From contig JABLUY010000033.1 of the NCBI GenBank assembly GCA_013306675.1, positions 1 through 64,000 on the forward strand: DNA of 64,000 bases. The letters are read 5' to 3'. Shown in pieces: positions 1-7,838 of the stretch (positions are counted from its first letter, which is position 1; each line of letters begins with the position of its first letter). The translations under genes and the position numbers were made by a program. Origin of the DNA: Thraustochytrium sp. TN22. Its lineage: Eukaryota; Sar; Bigyra; Thraustochytrida; Thraustochytriidae. The notes below the pieces were generated by a model. That model did no database searches. It was not told the origin of the DNA and was given only the letters and a program-made list of their open reading frames with translations.

Positions 1-94
1 GCGGGCGGGCGGCGCGCAGCGGCAGCAGCCGGAGCCGGGCTCGCGCGGCGCGGCGCGGCGGCGCACGTGCCGGCGGCCGCGGACGCGGCGTAGG

Positions 95-126
95 GCGAGC
101 GCGAGCGCGAGCGCGAGCGCGAGGGC
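95..126. repeat. GCGAGC hexamer repeat upstream of the importin gene
   Basis: About five tandem copies of the hexamer gcgagc lie some 90 bases before the importin ATG. The same hexamer recurs at 20122-20160, at a similar distance before the aldehyde dehydrogenase ATG. It may be simple slippage in GC-rich leader DNA or a promoter element; the sequence alone does not decide. Confidence 0.7.
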
Positions 127-213
127 GCAGGCGGGCGAGGCGCAGGCACCGTCGATGCGCGGCGCGCAGGAGCTGTAGAGCTGGGCTTGGTGCGCGACGC
201 GCAGGCCGCGAGC

Positions 214-2478
214 ATGGAGGACGCCTGGCACGCGCTGGGCGAGAGCGACCAGGAGGAGGACGCAGGCGGGCGGCGGCTGGGCATGGAGGCGTACGAGGTG
301 CGCGAGAAGAACGAGGAGGACGAGGACGGCGATATGGACGCGGAGGCCATGCTGCGAGAGGCCGTGATGGCGGCGGCGGCGGCGGCGGCGGCGCGGCGGC
401 GCGAGGCAGAGGGCGGCGGCCGCGCGCGCGAGGGCGAGGGCGACCTGGGCGCGCAGCAGCAGGGCGAGCGGCCGCAGCTGACGGCGGCGCGGTCCGTGCA
501 ACGCAGCAGGCTGGCGACCTTGCGCGCGGCCATGGGCAGCAAGAAGAAGCTGCGGCCGACGTACCAGCAGGGGTCGCGCGAGCGCGCGGGCTTGCTGGAG
601 CCCAAGCGCAGCGTGCGCGGGCTGGGTAGCGCGCGCACAGGGGCGCGCTCCAGCGAGGCGTCCACGACGACGTCGACCTCGCTGGCGTCGTCTTCCTCGT
701 CGTCGTTCCTGGGGTCGCGCCCGGGGCCTGGCGCAATGCAGCTGGCGGGCTCGAAGCGGCCGGCGCGGCGCGTGTCGGCGCGCCCGCGCCAGGAGACGAG
801 CCTGGCGCTGCTGCATCCGAGCGAGCCGCTGCGGCGGCGCGTCAGCGCGCGCTTCTTGGCGCTGCGTATGCGACGGCAGGCGAGCGACGCGCGGCCGGAG
901 CGCGTTTGCGCCGAGCCCGGGTCGCGGCCGTTAGAGGCCGCGGTGGCCGCGGCCGCGCTGCAGCGCGCGCCGCGTGCGCCGGCGATGCGCGCTCTGGCGG
1001 AGCTGATTCGGTCGCCGGACGAGCTGGAGCAGCTGCGCGGGGTGGTAAATCTGCGGCGCCTGCTGTGCGCGGAGGAGAACCCGCCCATCGCGGAGACGCT
1101 GGACGAGGATCTGCTGCCGGACCTGGTGGGGCTCCTGCACGGCGCCGAGACGCGCGATCCGCGGCACTCGCTGGCCTTTGAGGCGTGCTGGGTGCTCACG
1201 AATCTGGCGAGCGGCACGCACGAGGAGACGGCGCGCGTGGCGCACGCGGGCGCCGTGCCGGCGCTGGCGGACCTGCTGCGGTTCCCGGACGAGGCCATTG
1301 CGACGCAGGCGGCCTGGGCGCTGGGCAATATTAGCGGCGACAGCGCGGAGCTGCGCAATCTGTGCTTTACGCACGGCGCCATGCAGGGGTATCTGGCCCT
1401 CCTCTCGCCGCAGCTCTCCACGCCTTCACTGCGCACGCTCGTGTGGGCCACGGCGAACCTGTGCCGGCTGCGGCCGCACGCGCCGCTCGAGTGGACGCTC
1501 CCCGCGCTGGACCCGCTCGGCCGCCTGCTGCTTCACGACGACGAGGAGGTCACGGCGGACGCCTGCTGGGCGCTCGCCTACATGACGGAGGGCGGCGCGG
1601 GCGAGCGCCTGGAGGAGCTCGAGCGCCGACCTTGGCTCGTGGCGCGCCTCGCGGCGCTCGCCAGGCCCGGGCGCGCGCCCGTGCTGCTCGCGCCCAGTCT
1701 GCGTGTGCTGGGCAACCTCGTGCTGGGCACGGACGCACAGACGCAGCAGGTCGTGGATGCCGGGGTGCTCGACCTTCTCGCGCCGCACTTTGCGCTCGAT
1801 GACGCGCGCGCCGTGCAAAAGGAGGCGCTGTGGCTCCTCAGTAACGTCTGTGCCGGCAATCAGGCGCAGGTCCAGGCTGTCCTGGACGCCGGTGTGCTGC
1901 GCGCCGCCGCCGACCTCGCCTTCGAAATGCCTTTTGAGATCGCCAAGGAGGTCGCCTACGCGTACTCGAACGCGGCCCGCGGTGGTGCGCCCGAGCAGGT
2001 CGACTCGCTCGTCGCGGAGGGCGCCGTCGCTGTCCTGGTCGATTTCGTCGTGCGCTTCGACGCCGACGACCTCGGCGACCTCAGCCCGGCGCCCTTCCTC
2101 GCCGGCTTGCTCGCGCTTCTGCGCTCGCCGCTCGCCGACTTGCCAGCCATCGACGCACCTTTCTCGCAGGATGACCCGCCCATTGATGTGCTGCGCCGCC
2201 AGGACCTCCTCGAGCTCCTGCTCGTCTGCGTGCGCCTCGACATTGACGGCCTTTCCGAGACCTGCGAGGACCTCCTCACGCTCGCGGCCCGCATCACCCC
2301 GTTCTGGGAGGAGCTCTCCTTCTCTGAGCACGGCGGCGAGCCTCCGCGTCGGCCCGTTCAACCGGAAGAGCCGGACAAGGAGGCTGACTTTTACGACGAG
2401 GTGGACCCTGACGACGACGACCACGACGCTGACAATGCCGACGACGAAGCTGACCACGCGTCGCTCCCTTCCCTGTAG
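214..2478 (+). CDS. Importin-alpha-like armadillo-repeat protein with long N-terminal extension
   Basis: Probable adaptor that binds nuclear localisation signals of cargo and hands them to importin beta at the nuclear pore. The first ATG of the frame is at 214, giving 754 residues against about 530 usual. From about residue 255 on there are armadillo repeats with the Trp-Asn pairs that hold the NLS: WVLTNLASG, WALGNISGD, VWATANLCR, WALAYMTEG, LWLLSNVCAG. These correspond in order to ARM 2-4 and later repeats of importin alpha. The first 250 residues are low complexity, acidic then Ala/Gly/Arg/Ser-rich, with basic clusters such as SKRPARRVSARPR and RRRVSARFLALRMRRQ just before the repeats, where the importin-beta-binding domain should be. 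The C-terminal tail is acidic (DEVDPDDDDHD). No intron is visible. A later start inside the extension is possible. The family is clear from the repeats; the function is inferred. Confidence 0.88.
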   Translation: MEDAWHALGESDQEEDAGGRRLGMEAYEVREKNEEDEDGDMDAEAMLREAVMAAAAAAAARRREAEGGGRAREGEGDLGAQQQGERPQLTAARSVQRSRLATLRAAMGSKKKLRPTYQQGSRERAGLLEPKRSVRGLGSARTGARSSEASTTTSTSLASSSSSSFLGSRPGPGAMQLAGSKRPARRVSARPRQETSLALLHPSEPLRRRVSARFLALRMRRQASDARPERVCAEPGSRPLEAAVAAAALQRAPRAPAMRALAELIRSPDELEQLRGVVNLRRLLCAEENPPIAETLDEDLLPDLVGLLHGAETRDPRHSLAFEACWVLTNLASGTHEETARVAHAGAVPALADLLRFPDEAIATQAAWALGNISGDSAELRNLCFTHGAMQGYLALLSPQLSTPSLRTLVWATANLCRLRPHAPLEWTLPALDPLGRLLLHDDEEVTADACWALAYMTEGGAGERLEELERRPWLVARLAALARPGRAPVLLAPSLRVLGNLVLGTDAQTQQVVDAGVLDLLAPHFALDDARAVQKEALWLLSNVCAGNQAQVQAVLDAGVLRAAADLAFEMPFEIAKEVAYAYSNAARGGAPEQVDSLVAEGAVAVLVDFVVRFDADDLGDLSPAPFLAGLLALLRSPLADLPAIDAPFSQDDPPIDVLRRQDLLELLLVCVRLDIDGLSETCEDLLTLAARITPFWEELSFSEHGGEPPRRPVQPEEPDKEADFYDEVDPDDDDHDADNADDEADHASLPSL

Positions 2479-3159
2479 TTTCTCTCTCTCGCACTGTGAC
2501 GAATAGGACTTCTTTACCACCCTTTTTTTTTTCTTGCCAGGGGCGCAGCGCCGAGGGCAATGTAGCAGGCCCGGGGCTGGTACCCGGTACCGCAACAGAG
2601 AAAGAGAGAGCAAAGCAAAGAACCTGGCCTGGCAAGGTCGGGCGGAGGGCTCGGATCTTGGAGAGGGGCTACGTCGCACACGTCATTGGTGGTTCATTGG
2701 ATACCAGCCGAATTTTCGCCCGGCTGCAGTGGGTCCGAGTCCTGCCAGTGGTGCCGCGCCGGCGTTCTCCCGGCTTCTCCGCCCGCCGCACCGCGGCTCC
2801 GCCAGTGCAAGCGCCAAAGCGCAATTTTGAGGAGCGCGACAGCGCGACGGCGCACGCCCCGCCGCCCCGTCCGGCTTCAGCCGAAATAGCCAATCGCCCG
2901 AACGATGTTCTCCTGGGTTCTCCGTGCTGGCCTGCCAGTGCCAGTGCCAGACTGGTGGCGCCGCGCAGGAATCGGAGTTCTCCGCCCGCCGCGCCGCGGC
3001 TCCGCCAGTGCGAGCGCCAAAGCGCAATCGATCTTGAGGAGCATCAGCGCGACAGCGACCGGCGCGCGCCCCAGGGCCGGGCCCGCCCCGCCCAGCTTCA
3101 GCTCAGCTCCAGCCTCCAGGGCGTGCGGCAGAGCTGGGGGCGGCGGAGCAGTTGGCGGC
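2479..3159. other. Spacer with a tandem promoter duplication
   Basis: No gene seen. After the importin stop there is a T-run (about 2522-2531) followed by cttgccag, which resembles a splice acceptor but serves no visible exon. Two diverged copies of a segment of about 90-100 bases follow, at roughly 2769-2858 and 2973-3071. Both contain ctccgcccgccgc, the word ggctccgccagtg, and cgccaaagcgcaat. A CTGCCAGTG word stands before each copy (2742-2750 and 2932-2940). They lie directly upstream of the gene at 3160 and may be its duplicated promoter. Confidence 0.6.
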
Positions 3160-3798
3160 ATGTACAGCGATGGCAGCTCCAGCATCAGCTCGTCGACGTG
3201 GGTTACGGTGCTGCTGGCAACCTTGGTGGTCGTGACCAGCATGGCATCGTGGTGGAATGATATGCGCACAAGCGCTGTCAGCGCAGCGGCGCCTTACGAG
3301 GACGACAAATACGTCATGGCGTGGGAGATCCTGGAGAACCCTCATCAGTTGCCCAACGGTGAGCAGCTGCCCGAGGACATGAAACATCTAGCGGAGCGTG
3401 GGTACCTTGTGCGCATGCGTACGTCGCAGATTTCTAAGCTTCTCGAGGCGCACCTCAACTCGACGGAGAAGCCTTACTTGGCCTTTCCTTCGCCGAGTTT
3501 CGACGTTGCCGGCTCTGGCAAGCTATTCGTCCCGGAGCCGGGAAGTGTCATCAAGCCGCTCCTGTGCGGGCTGCGGGTGAACTACTCACTGACGCGCTGG
3601 GATCAGGTCGACGGTGTCCCCAAACTGCAAATGTGGTATGGCATGTGCGAAGACAAGTCCACGGTAGTCAAAATCACCTGCATAGTGGGAACGCAAGACT
3701 CCTTTTCCATGGTTGTTCAGAACATTCAAACCTGGTCTCCCATCTACGTGGATAGCGCCGTGCGCGAGTCGTCGACCTACGTAGTCTACCGAGCCTAA
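3160..3798 (+). CDS. Small membrane-anchored protein; stand-alone copy of the metalloprotease N-terminal domain
   Basis: Family not recognised. Start chosen at the ATG of MYSDGSSS, 212 residues, because it places a hydrophobic segment (WVTVLLATLVVVTSMASWW, residues about 14-32) at the N terminus as a signal anchor or signal peptide. From about residue 50 to the end the protein aligns with residues about 25-165 of the secreted metalloprotease at 7839-10277. Shared landmarks in the same order are an AWE motif, a GEQL segment, a G-[YF]-[LF]-VR-[ML]-R segment, an N-x-T-E sequon (LNSTE here, RNLTE there), FP, a Trp followed by a Cys pair region, and a final YVDSA then SSTY then VY. The domain is therefore extracytoplasmic and probably N-glycosylated. 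Codons are less G/C-ended than in neighbouring housekeeping genes. A role as a free prodomain-like inhibitor or partner of the protease is a guess. Confidence 0.75.
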   Translation: MYSDGSSSISSSTWVTVLLATLVVVTSMASWWNDMRTSAVSAAAPYEDDKYVMAWEILENPHQLPNGEQLPEDMKHLAERGYLVRMRTSQISKLLEAHLNSTEKPYLAFPSPSFDVAGSGKLFVPEPGSVIKPLLCGLRVNYSLTRWDQVDGVPKLQMWYGMCEDKSTVVKITCIVGTQDSFSMVVQNIQTWSPIYVDSAVRESSTYVVYRA

Positions 3799-4309
3799 AC
3801 TTACTACTCTGGCCTCTCGAAGGCCTCCGAACTTCCCAAAGGATCGCAGCCGAAATTTCGGTGCGGAACGTTACCAAATCCTGATGCACCGAAAATATCC
3901 TGGCCGGGGCTTCCGCCGGATTTGTCCGAAAATGGCACCGCCATTTCTTCTGAAAGATCTCTATAAGTTACCTTGAAACTTCGTGCACGTGTGCCCTGAC
4001 AATGCGGCATTCGATCCATACAACTTTGAAAAGCATCAGCCTTTTTGGTATTGCGCAAGCATGATTTGTAGTTTTCGTATTTTATTCGAGCCCTCCGGCA
4101 TAAAAACGGTCTAATTGCCAGAAATAGGTCGGTGCCAAAATGGCACCGAAATTATCTAGCGGAAACGCTAGTCTCTATAGGGCCTCTGGAAAATGCGTTG
4201 CGCTCGGAGAAACTTGCGGGGTGCTAGCTAGCTAGACAGGGCGCACACAATCAAGCGCTGCATAGAGCTGAAGGAGCAAGAAAACAGAATGGGGGGCTAC
4301 GTGTAGTCA
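3799..4309. other. AT-richer spacer with a short hairpin
   Basis: No gene. This is the most A/T-rich stretch of the window. It contains an 8-base inverted repeat with a 3-base centre, cggtgcca-aaa-tggcaccg, at 4130-4148. Related gcaccgaaa words lie near 3882 and 4142, with an opposite-strand copy near 3857. It abuts the 3' side of the transposon relic, so it may be that element's non-coding end, but no paired terminal repeats were found. Confidence 0.4.
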
Positions 4310-5210
4310 AACGTTACGCGTGAGAAAGGGTTTGAGGTCGAGTTCGGTGTGGAAGATGCGCCAGCACTGCATGCAGAGAGCGATTCTGCAGGTATTGCAC
4401 ATCTTGCTTGTCTGCTGCGGCTCGCGTATGCCTGTGCAGGTGCCTTGTCGCACTCTTTGCAGCAGAGCTTGCACCTGACCCGAATGCGCTTCGAGTGACC
4501 CAAGCCTGGCTGGCGGCCTGCTTCAATGCCATGAACGCGCTGCAGGCCATGGGCAGGTCTGGCCCTGGAGCCGGGTTGTCATCAGAGATGGGAGTATAGT
4601 GGTACGGTGGCCCGCTGCTCGGGGCACGTACTCGAAGAAGTCATGAACGTTTGCGCATTGGGCTTCAGTGCTCGTCCCTGGAGCAGTGTCTGCACCGCAC
4701 TTGTTCCATGCAGCGATAATGATGGGGCTCAGCTTCTCGGCAGGTGGCGGTGTTTCGTGCCCGAGAACGTCGTCCTGATGCCACCCCAGAGCCGTAGATA
4801 CGTCTCCAACATGTGATGGTTCTTGACGTAGCCAAGCCAGGAGCAGTAGTCCGGCCCCATGTCCGGGAACCCGTCCGGGCGTCGACCAGACGAATGGAGT
4901 GCTCACGGCACACGTCCCGCGGCTCGATTGAGACAAGGATGATGACGACCTGCATGATGTTCATGGAGGTAGCGTACACGAGCGCCACGCACTGCACATA
5001 TATAAAGCAGCGTGATGCATGATCTCTGCTCGGTGAGACGGCTGCGGTACGCACTGCTTCATCTCCTCGTTCCGCAGTCGCACCCGCAAATCTCGCCCGA
5101 CAGCTGCGTACGCCGCGATATCAGAACTCCTTACCTCGGATGTAGCGGTCTTGATCTCCAAGACTAACGGGAGCAGCGGCGATCCGCCGCTAGCGCCGTC
5201 TTCGACCACC
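4310..5210 (-). pseudogene. Decayed DNA-transposon gene: PD-(D/E)XK nuclease-like segment plus PiggyBac-like transposase C terminus
   Basis: Protein-like segments on the minus strand lie in order but in different frames. First (about 5210-4961) comes an acidic Asp run, then PLVLEIKTATSEV and HRAEIMHHAALY, which look like the E-x-K and Q-x-x-x-H core of a YqaJ-type nuclease, continued in another frame by YATSMNIMQVVIILVS. Next (about 4726-4687) comes IIIAAWNKCGADT, matching the W-N-K-x-K-G-G-x-D block near the end of PiggyBac-family (DDE_Tnp_1_7) transposases. Last (about 4480-4330) comes RCKLCCKEC, then in another frame SKMCNTCRIALCMQCWRIFHT, which is the Cys-rich zinc finger closing PiggyBac transposases. 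At least three frame changes and several stops separate the pieces, so it is dead. Terminal repeats and TTAA target sites were not found. The assignment rests on short motifs. Confidence 0.5.
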
Positions 5211-5229
5211 TTGTCGTCGTCGTCTTCTG

Positions 5230-5296
<67 letters not shown>
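5230..5296. repeat. GTC/GAC trinucleotide microsatellite
   Basis: About 22 uninterrupted tgc-free copies of the triplet tcg/gtc. Read on the minus strand it gives a pure Asp run in a frame that leads into the nuclease-like segment of the transposon relic, so it may once have coded an acidic N-terminal tract of that protein. Confidence 0.9.
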
Positions 5297-5297
<1 letters not shown>

Positions 5298-7189
5298 TGT
5301 CGAAATGGCTGTCAAAACGGAGAAAGGGCGAAACGCAGATATTGTCTACGCTGCGTCGCGAAGCGCATGTACACTTCTCGTTGTGCTCTCTGCCCGTCAC
5401 GTGAAGGAACAAGGCATGCCTTGAGCCCCCCCCAGAGAACCTGGCAGCTCGATCGGCTTGCCGCCCGCGAGTCGCTGCCTGCCAGTGAGTGAGCACAGAG
5501 CAAGTGAGATGCACGTCTCGCAACACAAGCTCGAGGCTGCCTTGTGACTGACAGTGAATGCTTGGCCTCCTTTCATCTGGCTGCCACCGTGACGCTGCGA
5601 CAGCAATCCTCTCTTGCCTTGCAGTAAGTAACGTTAACTCGGTCTTGAAGACGCCAGGTCTCATCAAGCTTCTGGGAAGACGAGAAAGAGTGCGCAAGTT
5701 GGTAAAAGTCAAGGTGCAGCGACGGCAAGGAAGCTACGCGTGCCAGCGCTTCCCGTGCACAGGCTCCTTGGCTGCGCCTTGGCAGCGCCGCGGTCTTGAA
5801 GGTGCCGGTGCCCTGTCCACTGTCCAGTGTCGCGCTCCGCGTGGCGTGGCGTGGCGCGGCGCCGCGCCGCGCCGCGCCGCGCCGAGCTCGCCGTCCCGCC
5901 GTCTACCACCGCACTGCGCCGCGGCCAGCCCACCTTCGCGCCGCCAATCACGGCCGGCGGTGACCCGGTGAACCACTGGCCACATTGAATCATCAGCCTT
6001 GCCCAGTCAAAGGCGCTGAGGTCCAGCCTGTTGGCAAGGCCGCCATCCGCAACGAGCGCAACGACGACGCAACGACAGCTTCCTCGTCACGTTCCTTCGC
6101 TGGCCTGACTCATGTGATCTCAGCTGTGCAGTGAGCCTCGTCACGGTCGGCTCGTAGCTGTCGACCGCAGTTCCTTCGTCCGCTTTGTCCGCGCTGTGGC
6201 GCCGCTGCAGGCGGCTGCAGCCTGCCAGTGCACGAACGATCGCCGCCGGACACGCCTACTTTTTTGCCTCTCGAGAAGACCTCGAGATTGCCGCATCGAC
6301 CACCCCGACTCGATTGCGCAGCCAGGCGGGCGCACGCGACTCCGACGCCGCCGAGGTCACGTTCACGCTGGCGCCAACTCCGCCTCGACTCGCGCGTGGC
6401 GCGCGCGCGCGCGCGGCCCCGCCGACCGGCTGGCCGGCCAGCCAGCCAACCCGGCGCCAGAATCGAGCGCAAGAACTTCTCCAGACTCCAGACCATGACC
6501 ATGTCACGGTCCGAGCCTTGATCAGACAGACAGCGACGAACCCGCACCATGGCGCCTCGGGACAGGCGGCCCGCGTCCCGGAGCCAATTTCTCCTGGCGC
6601 GCTCGTGACGGAGCGAGGCGCTCGAGGCCTCGGGCCACCAGAGTCGCCAGACGCCTGGGCGGGCGCGAGCGAGCGGGCGAGCGGGCGAGCGGGCGAAGGA
6701 CCCGCGCTCGGCTGCCGGTCGGCGGCGGAGCGAGCGCAGCCGCGCAGCGCGGCGCGGCGCGGAGCAGGAGTTCTGCGGCGCCCCCGCGGTGCGCGGGCGA
6801 TCGCGCGAGCGCCTGCTTGCCCGCGCGCTTAACCGTCATCTGGCCGCTTCCGCAGGGTCATCGCGCGCGTCTGCGCGGCCTTGCCTCGGCTGCGGTCTGG
6901 CCGCCCCTTTTCCACCTGGCCATGCTGCCATGGCCGCCGGCGCGCCGCCAGCCAGCGCTGCGCAGCGGCCGCGCGCTCTGCTCGCCGCTTCGCCGCCGCG
7001 CCGCCGGCCCCTCCCCCCGTTAGGTCCCCTGACTCAGGCTCTCGCGCCGCCGCGGATCGTCATCCATCCATCCATCCTCGGCGATCACCAAAAACCGCGA
7101 GGAGAGCCGATCGGGGCGGTCGAGCCCGAGTCGGGCCTCTCATCCTCTGAGACCGAGACTGAGAGCGAGAGGCAGGCGCTCAGCTCCGC

Positions 7190-7838
7190 TCCCAGGCGCT
7201 CGAGCGCGGCGCGGCGCGGCGAGGCGCGGCGCGGCGCGGCGAGGCGCGGCGAGGCGAGCCCGCCGCCGCCGCCAGCCGCGCGCGCGCGCTGCCCGCGCCG
7301 CCCGCCTCGCGCGCGCCGCCCGCGCCGGGCGGCCGCCGCGCGGCTGGCTCGGAGGCGGGCCGCGACCGCACGTGCGCGGCCTCCAGGGCCGGGAGCCTGG
7401 GCGCGGCGCGGCGCGCGTGAGCGGAGCAGGGCAGGGCAGGGCAGGGCAGAGCAGAGCAGAGCAGCGGCGCGGAGCGCGGCAGAGCCCCTTCGCGCTGCGC
7501 GCGCGCGTCGCGGCAGCGCTCGCTGCCCCCGCGCAGGCAGGCAGGCAGCAGGCAGGCAGGCGCCCGGCCCGCAAGGCCCGGCGCGGCGCGGCGCGGCGCG
7601 GCGCGGGTCGCCGAGCACAGCCCGGCGGCGCGGAGCGAGCGAGGCCGGCGAGGCGAGGGAGGGCGGCGCGTGCAGCGCGGCGGCGCAAAGGCGCAAAAGA
7701 GTCGCGCAGCGCGCGGCCGCGGCGGCGGCGGCGAGGCGCGGCGCGCGGCAGCAGAGCAGAGCAGAGCAGAGCAGAGCAGAGTGCTGCGCAGCGCAGCGCG
7801 GAGCAGCAGGAGCAGCAGGAGCAGCAGCGCAGCGCGGC
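7190..7838. repeat. Cluster of GC-rich short tandem repeats before the metalloprotease
   Basis: Successive short repeats: gcggc/gaggc runs (about 7205-7255), gcagg then gcaga pentamers (about 7427-7465), caggcagg (about 7536-7560), gcggc (about 7580-7605), gcagagcaga (about 7750-7780) and agcagg (about 7801-7830). They end a few bases before the ATG at 7839. They read open in several frames on both strands, which makes spurious long upstream frames. Confidence 0.75.

Larger units (their letters stand above)
5211..7838. other. Long spacer of low-complexity GC-rich DNA
   Basis: No gene supported. Reading frames occur on both strands but show only Arg/Ala/Gly/Pro-rich, strand-symmetric composition typical of GC-rich non-coding DNA. 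It contains the GTC microsatellite (5230-5296), CTGCCAGTG words at 5479-5487 and 6222-6230, GGCGC-type runs (about 5845-5885), and, from about 7190, pentamer and hexamer repeats leading into the metalloprotease start. The last kilobase probably holds that gene's promoter and leader. Confidence 0.5.

Noticed and set aside
2515-2540. Polypyrimidine tract plus cag resembling a splice acceptor after the first importin gene; a similar one at 18857-18892
   Set aside because: No donor or downstream exon with coding character fits the first; the second lies inside the SET gene on the other strand and is a CT microsatellite.
1426-2679. 417-residue frame antisense to the first importin gene
   Set aside because: Arg/Glu/Val-rich shadow frame without any recognisable domain.
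4985-5005. TATA-like tatataaag
   Set aside because: It lies inside the transposon relic's coding-like segment and has no gene at a suitable distance.
6185-6832. 215-residue plus-strand frame
   Set aside because: Only Arg/Ala/Pro low complexity, no start context or domain, and open on both strands like the surrounding GC-rich DNA.
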